From Yersinia enterocolitica subsp. enterocolitica (GTDB taxonomy: Bacteria; Pseudomonadota; Gammaproteobacteria; Enterobacterales; Enterobacteriaceae), in assembly GCF_901472495.1 (NCBI RefSeq), contig NZ_LR590469.1, forward strand, positions 682,001 through 746,000: a stretch of 64,000 nt of DNA, written 5' to 3'. Positions 53,318 through 62,227 of the stretch are shown piece by piece. Under the pieces are notes generated by a model. The model did not search any database. It was not told where the DNA came from and saw only the letters and a list, made by a program, of their open reading frames with translations. Position 1 is the first letter of the stretch. Each line of letters begins with the position of its first letter. Both the position numbers and the translations under genes were made by a program.

Positions 53318-53352
53318 AAAACCCGTTGTAGCAGCCGCTTCAACGGGTTTTT
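53318..53352 (+). terminator. Rho-independent terminator between ychH and prs
   Basis: aaaacccgttg (53318-53328) pairs with caacgggtttt (53341-53351), an 11-bp stem followed by T. The A-rich left arm could also serve transcripts from prs on the other strand. Confidence 0.87.
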
Positions 53353-53364
53353 CTTTATCTGTAT

Positions 53365-53433
<69 letters not shown>

Positions 53434-53539
53434 ATTCATTTATCAGTTATGAACACCCACACAATACTGCTCAAAAGTGGCTCATCACAGTTAACTGCGG
53501 CCAGTTAGCACCGCAGGGATATCCACAACTCAATGTTGA

Positions 53540-54487
53540 TTAATGCTCAAACATCGCAGAGATTGACTCTTCATTACTGATACGACGGATGGCTTCAGCC
53601 AACATGCCGGACAGTGTCAGAGTACGTACATTTTTCAATGCTTTGATTTCAGCTGACAACGGAATAGTGTCACAAATAATTACTTCGTCAATCACGGAGT
53701 GCTTGATGTTTTCAACCGCATTACCAGAGAAGATCGGGTGAGTCGCGTAGGCAAACACACGCTTAGCACCACGTTCTTTCAAGGCTTCAGCCGCTTTACA
53801 CAAAGTGCCACCGGTATCGATCATATCGTCAACCAACACGCAATCACGGCCAGCTACGTCACCGATGATATGCATCACCTGAGAAACGTTAGCGCGTGGA
53901 CGGCGTTTGTCGATAATCGCCATATCAGTATCGTTCAGCAGTTTTGCGATGGCTCTGGCGCGAACAACGCCGCCAATGTCTGGAGAAACGACGATTGGGT
54001 TTTCCAGATTCTGCTGCAACATGTCTTCCAGCAGGATTGGGCTACCAAATACGTTATCAACCGGAACATCAAAGAAGCCTTGGATCTGTTCAGCATGTAG
54101 ATCCACTGTCAATACGCGGTCAACCCCAACACTTGAGAGAAAATCGGCAACAACTTTGGCAGTGATCGGCACACGAGCGGAGCGCACACGGCGATCCTGG
54201 CGGGCGTAACCGAAGTAAGGAATAACAGCAGTAATACGTCCTGCGGAGGCGCGACGCAGGGCATCAACCATGACAACCAGTTCCATCAGGTTATCGTTCG
54301 TGGGTGCGCAGGTGGACTGGATGATGAAAATATCACCACCGCGTACATTTTCGTTGATTTGCACGCTCACTTCGCCGTCGCTAAAACGACCTACAGCGGC
54401 GTCACCAAGACTGGTGTACAAACGGTTGGCAATACGTTGTGCTAGTTCCGGGGTGGCGTTACCAGCAAAAAGCTTCATATCAGGCAC
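53540..54487 (-). CDS. prs: Ribose-phosphate pyrophosphokinase (PRPP synthase)
   Basis: Makes PRPP from ribose 5-phosphate and ATP for nucleotide, His and Trp synthesis. The product from GTG 54487 is 315 residues, equal to E. coli Prs and nearly identical to it. Signatures: FSDGEVSVQINENVRGGD (about 35-52), the catalytic flexible loop GYARQDRRVRSARVP (about 97-111), DLHAEQIQGFFDVPVDN, and the PRPP-binding DCVLVDDMIDTGGTL (about 214-228). An ATG six codons upstream is possible but would add residues absent in the family. Confidence 0.97.
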   Translation of the reverse strand: MPDMKLFAGNATPELAQRIANRLYTSLGDAAVGRFSDGEVSVQINENVRGGDIFIIQSTCAPTNDNLMELVVMVDALRRASAGRITAVIPYFGYARQDRRVRSARVPITAKVVADFLSSVGVDRVLTVDLHAEQIQGFFDVPVDNVFGSPILLEDMLQQNLENPIVVSPDIGGVVRARAIAKLLNDTDMAIIDKRRPRANVSQVMHIIGDVAGRDCVLVDDMIDTGGTLCKAAEALKERGAKRVFAYATHPIFSGNAVENIKHSVIDEVIICDTIPLSAEIKALKNVRTLTLSGMLAEAIRRISNEESISAMFEH

Positions 54488-54684
54488 GAGAAGAACCTCA
54501 GGCATGCGTCCAGAGAAGATATTGTCAGATCAGTAATCACGGGCGACTATTCATACTGATTGCAATATACATACGGGTATTTAAAGCCAAAACAGTATTA
54601 TGAACCGGCTTTCAATCAAATGAGACAGGTATTTTCACAAACTCAGGTCAGTGGTGCCATGATCTAGACCTTTGTAGTGCATTC

Positions 54685-55566
54685 TTATCTGTGCTCACTG
54701 TTTTCCATTTTCCCAGAGCGTACGCGATGCAGTGGCGAAAGGTTCACTCCACGGGCAACAAAACCGTGCAACCACTCCGGGGCAATACTTAACACCTGCC
54801 GGGCCGATGACTCCGTGTCAAATTCTGCAAAGACACAAGCTCCGGTTCCGGTCAGGCGTGACGGGGCATATTCTAACAGCCATGAAAGAGCCTGTTCAAC
54901 CTCGCGAAAACGTTTTCTTGCGATTGGTTCGCAATCATTTGCGTACGGAGCGCTTAAAAGCGCCGCCAGTGGGCGAATTGGCGTATTTCTTTTTAATTCA
55001 GGATCGGAAAAAATAATGGGCGTTGGGATGTTTACTCCGGGGTGAACCACCAAATACCACTTCTCTATAGGCTCTGCGGGGTGCAACTTTTCACCAATTC
55101 CCTCGGCAAAGGCGGCATGACCGCGAACAAATACCGGTACATCGGCCCCCAATGTGAGTCCAAGAGCGGCTAATTCTTCATCAGACAGACCACAGTGCCA
55201 CAGGGTATTGAGTGCGACTAGCACCGTTGCTGCATTGGACGAACCGCCACCCAAACCGCCCCCCATTGGCAAGCGTTTATCGATGCTAATATCCGCCCCC
55301 CGAGGTACTTTTGCTGAGCTGGGATGTTGTTGCAGCAATCGTGCCGCGCGGATTATCAGGTTTTGTTCGTTTTCCACTCCGACAATGGGAGTTAATAGTC
55401 GAATTTGATCGTCATCGCGGGGCACAATCGTCAGTTCATCGCCATAATCGAGAAACTGGAACAAAGTCTGTAATAGGTGATAGCCATCAGTGCGTTGCCC
55501 GGTGATATAAAGAAACAAATTCAATTTAGCGGGAGACGGCCAGACGTATTGATTGGTATTCGCCAT
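54685..55566 (-). CDS. ispE: 4-diphosphocytidyl-2-C-methyl-D-erythritol kinase
   Basis: GHMP kinase of the MEP isoprenoid pathway, 293 residues (E. coli 283). Motif 1 is WPSPAKLNLFLYITGQR (about 9-25), with the catalytic Lys. The ATP-binding glycine motif LPMGGGLGGGSSNAATVL (about 94-111) and the C-terminal RLTGTGACVFAEF are clear. It starts 1 bp after the lolB stop and precedes prs, the conserved order lolB-ispE-prs. Confidence 0.96.
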   Translation of the reverse strand: MANTNQYVWPSPAKLNLFLYITGQRTDGYHLLQTLFQFLDYGDELTIVPRDDDQIRLLTPIVGVENEQNLIIRAARLLQQHPSSAKVPRGADISIDKRLPMGGGLGGGSSNAATVLVALNTLWHCGLSDEELAALGLTLGADVPVFVRGHAAFAEGIGEKLHPAEPIEKWYLVVHPGVNIPTPIIFSDPELKRNTPIRPLAALLSAPYANDCEPIARKRFREVEQALSWLLEYAPSRLTGTGACVFAEFDTESSARQVLSIAPEWLHGFVARGVNLSPLHRVRSGKMENSEHR

Positions 55567-55567
55567 A

Positions 55568-56191
55568 CTATTTGACCGTCCAGTTATCCATCTTCAGCTT
55601 GATGCGCTGACCACCCTGACTGAGCTCCATGCGGCTAGGCAATGCCGGTGTGACCTGAGTATTGTATTCTTGATAATCAACCACCCAGGTTACGCCATCT
55701 TGTTGGTAAGTCAGCTGTTTCAGGCGATATTTATCGTCGAGAGTAAAATCAGTGGTATCCCCCGGCAAGCCCAGAATCCATTGGCGCAAACTTTCCAGCG
55801 GAATCGACATTCCGGTCAATTTTTGAATCATTTCTTGCGGATCATTACTGACATGGCGTTTGCCTTGATTGTCAGTCAATTGGGTCGCACCGGGTTGTAC
55901 GACCAATTCTAATTCAGTACTACCCAACGGATTGGTCAGCAACAGGCGATAGCGCTCAGGGGCAGTTTGTTGCCAGAAGAAACGTGCATAAACTTTTTGT
56001 TTTTCTGAGAGATAAGCAAAGGCACCGCGGGTTTGAAACTGGCTCAATTGCCGCAACTGTTGCTCATGCTGACGCCATTGAGGCGATGTGGGGCTGGTCG
56101 CAGGGCCGGATGGTGGCGTGGTGCTACAGGCGGCTAATAGCAAAGTAGCTAATGGAAGTAGGCGATAAAAACTGATTTTGCGCTGAGGCAT
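55568..56191 (-). CDS. lolB: LolB outer-membrane lipoprotein receptor
   Basis: Accepts lipoproteins from LolA and inserts them in the outer membrane. The 207-residue precursor starts MPQRKISFYRLLPLATLLLA, followed by the lipobox cysteine in LLAAC. Family segments include FQTRGAFAYLSEKQKVYARF, LLTNPLGSTELEL, and LRQWILGLPG. The ATG at 56191 gives the E. coli length; a longer frame to 56227 is less likely. It is divergent from hemA and coupled to ispE. Confidence 0.94.
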   Translation of the reverse strand: MPQRKISFYRLLPLATLLLAACSTTPPSGPATSPTSPQWRQHEQQLRQLSQFQTRGAFAYLSEKQKVYARFFWQQTAPERYRLLLTNPLGSTELELVVQPGATQLTDNQGKRHVSNDPQEMIQKLTGMSIPLESLRQWILGLPGDTTDFTLDDKYRLKQLTYQQDGVTWVVDYQEYNTQVTPALPSRMELSQGGQRIKLKMDNWTVK

Positions 56192-56495
56192 ATGGGTATA
56201 AATCCTATCGGTCGCAGGGTTTTTCACTGGCGCACGTTTTATAAAGCAATATTATGATAAAGCAAATTTGGTTGATGCGTTTGAATAATGGGCATCATTG
56301 TTGCTCACGCTAACGACCTGAGGGGTGAGCGTCAATATCTTGTTCTATGTTGTACATCATATAATCAATTATTGAACATAATTTGGGATAATACTTAGGA
56401 TGATGCACTGCGACTTTTATTGATCCCGCGCATCAAGTAGAATGCGGTTCAGACGAGAATCCATACTAACATCAGTATTACTCGAAGCCGTTCTC
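56192..56495. other. Divergent promoter region of lolB and hemA
   Basis: 304 bases with no gene. It should hold the hemA and lolB promoters; AT-rich stretches near 56340-56400 are candidates, but I cannot fix the elements. No operator was recognised. Confidence 0.4.
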
Positions 56496-57758
56496 ATGAC
56501 TCTGCTTGCATTAGGCATTAACCACAAAACCGCTCCTGTATCGTTACGTGAACGGGTGACATTTTCACCTGAATCGATCGATCAGGCACTTGCTAGCTTG
56601 CTCCAACAGCCGTTGGTGCAGGGCGGTGTCGTGTTGTCTACGTGTAACCGAACTGAGTTATATCTCAGCGTAGAACAGCAAGAAAACCTGCACGAACAAC
56701 TGATTGCCTGGCTGTGTAACTACCATAAACTCAGCCCGGATGAAGTAAAAAAAAGCCTCTATTGGCATCATGGCAATGACGCAGTTAGCCATCTGATGCG
56801 CGTTGCCAGCGGGCTGGACTCGCTGGTGTTGGGCGAGCCACAAATTCTGGGACAGGTGAAAAAAGCCTTTGCAGAGTCGCAACGCGAGCAATCGCTCTCT
56901 GGCGAATTGGAGCGGTTATTCCAAAAAACATTTTCGGTCGCCAAACGGGTTCGCACAGAAACTGAAATTGGTGCTAGTGCTGTTTCGGTGGCTTTCGCTG
57001 CCTGTACCTTGGCACGGCAAATCTTTGAGTCACTGTCAGAGCTGAATGTATTGTTGGTTGGCGCGGGGGAAACCATTGAGCTGGTGGCTCGTCATCTGAG
57101 AGAACATCAAGTCAAGCATATGATTATTGCTAACCGGACCCGCGAGCGCGCCCAAGCGCTGGCGACAGAGGTCGGAGCAGAGGTGATTACATTGCCAGAG
57201 ATTGATGCGCGTTTAGCCGATGCCGATATTATTATCAGTTCGACCGCCAGCCCGCTGCCCATTATTGGTAAAGGGATGGTGGAGCGCGCGCTGAAAAGCC
57301 GCCGCAATCAACCTATGTTGTTTGTTGATATCGCGGTGCCGCGTGATATTGAGCCGGAAGTGGGTAAACTGTCGAATGCCTATTTATACAGCGTTGATGA
57401 TTTACAGGCGATTATTCAGCACAATATGGCGCAACGTCAGGCTGCCGCAGTTCAGGCCGAGTCGATAGTACAGCAAGAAAGCATGAATTTTATGACCTGG
57501 TTACGCGCTCAGGGGGCGGTCGAAACCATTCGTGATTATCGCTCTCAGGCTGAACAAGTTCGTAGTGAGATGACGGCAAAAGCATTAGCCGCCATTGAGC
57601 AGGGTGCCAATGTTGAACAGGTGGTAAATGAACTGGCCCATAAGCTAACCAACCGCCTGATCCATGCTCCCACCAAATCCCTCCAGCAAGCTGCCAGTGA
57701 TGGCGATATGGAGCGGTTGCAATTATTACGCGACAGCCTTGGGCTGGATCAGCATTAG
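56496..57758 (+). CDS. hemA: Glutamyl-tRNA reductase
   Basis: First committed step of heme synthesis by the C5 route: Glu-tRNA to glutamate-1-semialdehyde. 420 residues starting MTLLALGINHKTAPVSLRER, the family N-terminus. The catalytic cysteine is in VLSTCNRTELY (about 46-56); VASGLDSLVLGEPQILGQVK (about 100-119) and the NADPH-binding NVLLVGAGETIELVARHL (about 184-201) follow. The ATG at 56496 is preferred over upstream in-frame starts. It begins the conserved run hemA-prfA-prmC. Confidence 0.96.
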   Translation: MTLLALGINHKTAPVSLRERVTFSPESIDQALASLLQQPLVQGGVVLSTCNRTELYLSVEQQENLHEQLIAWLCNYHKLSPDEVKKSLYWHHGNDAVSHLMRVASGLDSLVLGEPQILGQVKKAFAESQREQSLSGELERLFQKTFSVAKRVRTETEIGASAVSVAFAACTLARQIFESLSELNVLLVGAGETIELVARHLREHQVKHMIIANRTRERAQALATEVGAEVITLPEIDARLADADIIISSTASPLPIIGKGMVERALKSRRNQPMLFVDIAVPRDIEPEVGKLSNAYLYSVDDLQAIIQHNMAQRQAAAVQAESIVQQESMNFMTWLRAQGAVETIRDYRSQAEQVRSEMTAKALAAIEQGANVEQVVNELAHKLTNRLIHAPTKSLQQAASDGDMERLQLLRDSLGLDQH

Positions 57759-57789
57759 TTTCCTCTAATTACAGGGTTTAAAACCACGG

Positions 57790-58872
57790 ATGAAGTCTTC
57801 TATTGTTGCCAAATTGGAAGCGTTACAAGAGCGCCACGAAGAAGTGTTAGCGCACCTTGGCGATGCCAATGTTATTGCCGACCAAGACCGTTTCCGCGCG
57901 TTATCACGTGAATATGCGCAACTGACGGATGTTACTCGCTGTTTCAAAGAATGGCGCAGTGTACAAGATGATATCGAAGCAGCAGAAATGATGCTCGACG
58001 ATCCCGAAATGCGAGAAATGGCGCAGGACGAACTGAAAGAAGCTAAAGCTCGCAGTGAAGAGCTGGAACAACAACTGCAAGTTCTGTTGCTACCCAAAGA
58101 CCCTGATGATGAGCGTGATTGCTTCCTGGAAATCCGCGCCGGAACCGGTGGTGACGAAGCGGCTATTTTTGCCGGTGACATGTTCCGTATGTATAGCCGC
58201 TACGCTGAAGCCCGTCGCTGGAAAGTGGAAATCATGAGCGCCAGTGAAGGTGAACATGGCGGTTATAAAGAAGTGATTGCCAAGGTATCCGGTGATGGTG
58301 TCTTTGGGCAGTTAAAATTTGAGTCGGGTGGCCATCGTGTTCAGCGTGTGCCAGAAACCGAATCGCAAGGCCGAATCCATACTTCGGCTTGTACTGTAGC
58401 GGTGATGCCGGCTATTCCCGAAGCTGAAATGCCGGAAATCAATGCGGGTGACTTGCGCATCGATACCTTCCGCTCTTCAGGTGCGGGGGGGCAGCACGTT
58501 AACACCACGGATTCAGCCATTCGTATTACCCATATTCCCACCGGAATTGTAGTGGAATGTCAGGATGAGCGCTCGCAACATAAGAACAAAGCCAAGGCGA
58601 TGTCAGTGTTGGGCGCACGTATTCGTGCCGCAGAGATGCAAAAACGGCAGCAAGCCGAGGCCTCTGAGCGCCGTAACTTATTAGGCTCTGGCGACCGTTC
58701 TGACCGCAATCGTACCTATAACTTCCCGCAAGGGCGCGTGACAGACCATCGTATCAACCTGACACTTTACCGTTTGGATGAGGTGATGGAAGGTAAACTG
58801 GATATGCTTATCCAGCCGATTGTGCAGGAATATCAAGCTGATCAGCTCTCTGCGTTGTCCGAGCAAGATTAA
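57790..58872 (+). CDS. prfA: Peptide chain release factor 1
   Basis: Recognises UAA and UAG and triggers peptide release; 360 residues as in E. coli. The catalytic GGQ lies in RSSGAGGQHVNTTDSAIR (about 226-243, GGQ at about 231-233). RVPETESQGRIHTSA holds the codon-recognition region. It lies 31 bp after hemA, and the stop codon overlaps the prmC start (TAATG). The substrate glutamine of PrmC is in this protein. Confidence 0.97.
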   Translation: MKSSIVAKLEALQERHEEVLAHLGDANVIADQDRFRALSREYAQLTDVTRCFKEWRSVQDDIEAAEMMLDDPEMREMAQDELKEAKARSEELEQQLQVLLLPKDPDDERDCFLEIRAGTGGDEAAIFAGDMFRMYSRYAEARRWKVEIMSASEGEHGGYKEVIAKVSGDGVFGQLKFESGGHRVQRVPETESQGRIHTSACTVAVMPAIPEAEMPEINAGDLRIDTFRSSGAGGQHVNTTDSAIRITHIPTGIVVECQDERSQHKNKAKAMSVLGARIRAAEMQKRQQAEASERRNLLGSGDRSDRNRTYNFPQGRVTDHRINLTLYRLDEVMEGKLDMLIQPIVQEYQADQLSALSEQD

Positions 58873-59726
58873 TGGATTATCAGCAGTGGCTGTCGCAAGC
58901 GGCAGCCCGTTTTAACCAAAGTGATAGCCCAAAACGCGACGCAGAAATTCTCCTGAGTTTCGTTACAGGGCGCGCTCGCACCTATTTATTGGCCTTTGGT
59001 GAAACCCAACTTACCGCCGAGCAATTGGCGGTGTTAGAGCCATTGGCCGCGCGGCGTGAACAGGGTGAGCCGATTGCCTATCTGGTGGGGGAGCGCGAGT
59101 TTTGGTCGCTGCCATTAAGTGTTTCCTCCGCCACATTAATTCCTCGCCCGGACACCGAATGCTTAGTTGAGCAAGCTTTGGCGCATTTGCCTGTCACTCC
59201 ATGCCGTATTCTGGATTTGGGAACTGGCACTGGTGCCATTGCTTTGGCATTAGCCAGCGAACGCCCAGATTGCGCGGTGATGGGGGTTGATATTAAAGCT
59301 GATGCTGTTGCTCTGGCCCGCCATAATGCCAAAAAACTCGCGATAAATAATGTGGATTTCCTGCAAAGTAGCTGGTTTGACTCGGTGAGCGGGCGATTTA
59401 CGCTGATTGTGAGCAACCCGCCCTATATCGATGCCAATGACCCCCATCTTAATGAAGGTGATGTGCGCTATGAACCACATAGTGCGCTGGTGGCTGAGGC
59501 TGAGGGGATAGCTGATTTGGCTGAAATTATTCGCCAGTCACCGGCTTATTTAGAGGTGGGGGGATGGTTGATGTTGGAGCATGGTTGGCAACAAGCCACA
59601 GCGGTACAGAAGCTGCTTAACAATAGCGGATTTAGTGCTGTAATGACGTATAAAGATTATGGTAATAATGATCGTGTGACTTTGGCGCAATGGGTACTTA
59701 AACAAGAAAATTCCCGTTCAGCATAA
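58872..59726 (+). CDS. prmC: PrmC/HemK release-factor glutamine methyltransferase
   Basis: SAM-dependent enzyme that methylates the GGQ glutamine of release factors; 284 residues. SAM-binding motif I is RILDLGTGTGAIALALASER (about 114-133), and the diagnostic glutamine-methylating motif is VSNPPYID (about 180-187). Overlap with prfA by one base indicates coupling, which makes sense as PrfA is its substrate. Confidence 0.96.
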   Translation: MDYQQWLSQAAARFNQSDSPKRDAEILLSFVTGRARTYLLAFGETQLTAEQLAVLEPLAARREQGEPIAYLVGEREFWSLPLSVSSATLIPRPDTECLVEQALAHLPVTPCRILDLGTGTGAIALALASERPDCAVMGVDIKADAVALARHNAKKLAINNVDFLQSSWFDSVSGRFTLIVSNPPYIDANDPHLNEGDVRYEPHSALVAEAEGIADLAEIIRQSPAYLEVGGWLMLEHGWQQATAVQKLLNNSGFSAVMTYKDYGNNDRVTLAQWVLKQENSRSA

Positions 59727-59743
59727 ATTAAGGACTGAGAGAC

Positions 59744-60145
59744 ATGTGGGTTGACTACATCGCCATGAAGTATTTGCATTTACTCACAGTGGTTATCAGT
59801 ATTACGCTGTTTGTGTTACGTTTCTTCTGGAAATGTCGCGGTTCAGCTATGATGGATAAACGCTGGGTAAAAATAACGCCGCATATCAATGATACGCTGC
59901 TGTTTGTCAGCGGCATTGTATTGATTTTTATTACTGGATTTTATCCTTTCAGTCCGCAAGGAACCTGGCTGACTGAAAAGTTGTTTGGCGTTATTATCTA
60001 TATCCTGCTTGGCTATGTTGCATTAGGTAAGCGAACTCGCAGCCAGAATCGTCGCTGGCTTGCCTTTATACTCGCATTGGGTTGCCTGTATTTAATTATA
60101 AAACTGGCAACAACTAAGTTACCACTGCTGATGGGATATCTATGA
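59744..60145 (+). CDS. sirB2: SirB2 family inner-membrane protein
   Basis: 133 residues, mostly hydrophobic, with four membrane segments (about 9-27, 45-66, 74-92, 105-125). It matches the SirB2/YchQ family in length, pattern and position between prmC and sirB1. Function is unknown; the name comes from an old Salmonella invasion screen. Its stop overlaps the sirB1 start (ATGA). Confidence 0.88.
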   Translation: MWVDYIAMKYLHLLTVVISITLFVLRFFWKCRGSAMMDKRWVKITPHINDTLLFVSGIVLIFITGFYPFSPQGTWLTEKLFGVIIYILLGYVALGKRTRSQNRRWLAFILALGCLYLIIKLATTKLPLLMGYL

Positions 60146-60951
60146 GTAGCATTGCTGATTTCGAATTTAACAACGCGTCCCTGTGTGATGGGGTGTTACT
60201 GGTTACCCAGGAGATTCGACAGAATTTTCCACTGGCTGATGTACGCAATCAACTACAACAGCTCGTCGATGATGCCAGGGCTGCAATGCCCGACGGTCTC
60301 AATCAGGATCAGCAATTAGAAGTGCTTATCGATCTGTTTTATCGTAAGTGGAAGTTTGGTGGCGCAGGGGGAGTTTACCGTCTGTCAGATGCTATCTGGT
60401 TAGATAATGTGCTGAATAAGCGTCAAGGGACGCCAGTGTCACTCGGCGTTATATTTCTGCATATCGCACATCAATTGGACTTGCCATTGATGCCGGTGAT
60501 ATTTCCAACTCAATTAATTCTTCGTGCAGATTGGCTCGATGAAGAAATGTGGCTGATTAATCCATTGAACGGTGAAACACTGAATGAGCATATGCTGGAA
60601 GTGTGGATCAAAGGCAATCTGGGGCTGAGCGCCGAATTGGAAGATGAAGATTTGGAAGAAGCGGAAAACACCCTGATTGTGCGCAAAATGCTCGACACCC
60701 TGAAAGCGGCATTAATGGAAGAGAAGCAGATGGAACTGGCTTTGCGTGCCAGCGAAGCAGTGTTGGCTTTTGACCCCGATGACCCGTATGAAATCCGCGA
60801 TCGTGGCCTGATTTATGCCCAATTGGATTGCAATCATATCGCCATCTCTGATTTAAGCTATTTTGTCGAGCAATGTCCGGAAGACCCTATCGCTGAAATG
60901 ATAAAAATGCAGATCCACTCCATTGAGCAGCAGCGGGTGACATTGCACTGA
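60142..60951 (+). CDS. sirB1: SirB1 family protein (transglutaminase-like with TPR)
   Basis: A 269-residue cytoplasmic protein. The N-terminal transglutaminase-like domain (about 25-170) includes FGGAGGVYRLSDAIWLDNVL and RQGTPVSLGVIFLHIAHQLD, and the C-terminal part (about 180-265) is TPR-like (ALRASEAVLAFDPDDPYEIR). Role unknown. Overlap with sirB2 and position before kdsA are conserved in enteric bacteria. The stop codon abuts a dispersed repeat. Confidence 0.9.
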   Translation: MSSIADFEFNNASLCDGVLLVTQEIRQNFPLADVRNQLQQLVDDARAAMPDGLNQDQQLEVLIDLFYRKWKFGGAGGVYRLSDAIWLDNVLNKRQGTPVSLGVIFLHIAHQLDLPLMPVIFPTQLILRADWLDEEMWLINPLNGETLNEHMLEVWIKGNLGLSAELEDEDLEEAENTLIVRKMLDTLKAALMEEKQMELALRASEAVLAFDPDDPYEIRDRGLIYAQLDCNHIAISDLSYFVEQCPEDPIAEMIKMQIHSIEQQRVTLH

Positions 60952-61018
60952 TACCCATCATACTTCAAGCTGCATGTGTGTTGGCCGCCTTCCTGCAACT
61001 CGAATTATTTTGGGTATA
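60951..61018. repeat. 68-bp palindromic dispersed repeat, copy 2
   Basis: Runs ATACCC to GGGTAT and differs from the copy at 53365 at only a few positions (for example TGTGTTGGCCGCC versus TGCGTTGGCTGCC). It begins at the last base of the sirB1 stop codon, separating sirB1 from kdsA. Confidence 0.8.
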
Positions 61019-61091
61019 GTTATGGTAATCACCTTGTTGAGTAATAACTCACTGTAATTAATCTCGATTTATCCTTTATAAAGGTATTTGT

Positions 61092-61946
61092 ATGAAACAG
61101 AAAGTGGTTAGCATTGGCGATATCAAGGTAGCGAATGACCTGCCTTTCGTGCTGTTTGGCGGCATGAACGTGCTTGAGTCTCGTGATTTGGCGATGCGTA
61201 TCTGCGAGCATTATGTGACTGTTACCCAAAAGTTGGGGATCCCTTACGTCTTTAAAGCCTCGTTTGACAAAGCCAACCGTTCTTCAATTCATTCTTACCG
61301 TGGCCCAGGCCTGGAAGAAGGGATGAAAATTTTCCAGGAACTGAAACAGCAATTTGGCGTAAAAGTGATCACCGATGTTCACGAAATAAGCCAGTGCCAG
61401 CCTGTTGCAGAGGTGGTGGATGTTATCCAATTGCCAGCATTCCTGGCGCGTCAAACTGATTTAGTTGAAGCGATGGCACGGACTGGTGCGGTTATCAACG
61501 TGAAGAAGCCTCAGTTTGTTAGCCCTGGTCAAATGGGTAATATCGTTGAGAAATTCAAAGAAGCCGGTAATGATCAGGTTATTCTTTGCGATCGTGGTAG
61601 TAACTTCGGTTATGACAATCTGGTCGTTGATATGTTAGGTATCAATGTGATGGTAAAAGCGACGGGCGGTCATCCGGTGATTTTCGACGTGACTCATGCA
61701 TTGCAGTGCCGCGATCCGTTTGGCTCAGCATCAGGTGGTCGTCGTGCTCAAGTGGCAGAACTGGCCCGTGCGGGTATGGCTGTTGGCTTGGCTGGGCTAT
61801 TTATTGAAGCGCATCCAGAGCCAAACAGCGCTAAATGTGATGGCCCATCGGCATTGCCATTAGACAAGTTGGAGCCGTTCCTGATGCAAATGAAAGCGAT
61901 TGATGATTTGGTGAAAAGCTTCCCGGAACTTGATACCAGCAAGTAA
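61092..61946 (+). CDS. kdsA: 3-deoxy-D-manno-octulosonate 8-phosphate synthase
   Basis: Condenses arabinose 5-phosphate and PEP to KDO-8-phosphate for LPS inner core. 284 residues, the family length. Substrate-binding segments: FVLFGGMNVLESRDLAM (about 17-33), FKASFDKANRSSIHSYRGPG (about 54-73), NVKKPQFVSPGQMGN and CDRGSNFGYDNLVVDM. A clear AAAGG lies before the ATG. The gene order sirB1-kdsA is conserved; a dispersed repeat now lies in the spacer. Confidence 0.97.
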   Translation: MKQKVVSIGDIKVANDLPFVLFGGMNVLESRDLAMRICEHYVTVTQKLGIPYVFKASFDKANRSSIHSYRGPGLEEGMKIFQELKQQFGVKVITDVHEISQCQPVAEVVDVIQLPAFLARQTDLVEAMARTGAVINVKKPQFVSPGQMGNIVEKFKEAGNDQVILCDRGSNFGYDNLVVDMLGINVMVKATGGHPVIFDVTHALQCRDPFGSASGGRRAQVAELARAGMAVGLAGLFIEAHPEPNSAKCDGPSALPLDKLEPFLMQMKAIDDLVKSFPELDTSK

Positions 61947-61977
61947 GAAAACCTTCATCAATAAAATCTGAATAAAT

Positions 61978-62193
61978 AAAAAGGCAGTTACTTAAGCTGC
62001 CTCAGACTGCTGACAAACCCTAAGGACTCGATCTTGCAAGGTGAAGGCAGGTAGAAGAGTAAAGCGTCCGCGCCAGGGACGGCGCGGCTCTAGCCCCCAG
62101 GGATGGGTTTACGGCGTCTTTACGATCTGCCTGTTTTCACCGACACGGGCACTTTGTCATTAAGCTCAGGCAGCTACTTAAGCTGCCTTTTTT
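61978..62193 (+). repeat. Palindromic element inside a duplicated kdsA terminator stem
   Basis: GGCAGTTACTTAAGCTGCCT near 61983 and GGCAGCTACTTAAGCTGCCT near 62169 are almost the same hairpin. Between them lies an imperfect palindrome of about 100 bp, from GTGAAGGCAGG (62041) to CCTGTTTTCAC (62140), containing CGCGCC and CAGGGACGGCGCGG. Half of this palindrome also occurs at 37862. The layout suggests insertion into a terminator with duplication of the stem. Confidence 0.7.
62168..62193 (+). terminator. Rho-independent terminator between kdsA and dauA
   Basis: aggcagct (62168-62175) pairs with agctgcct (62181-62188) and is followed by an unbroken T-run. The upstream near-copy at 61981 lacks a T-run. 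Confidence 0.82.
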
Positions 62194-62227
62194 GATAGCG
62201 AAAAAGATGTTGATAATGAGGAAAAGG

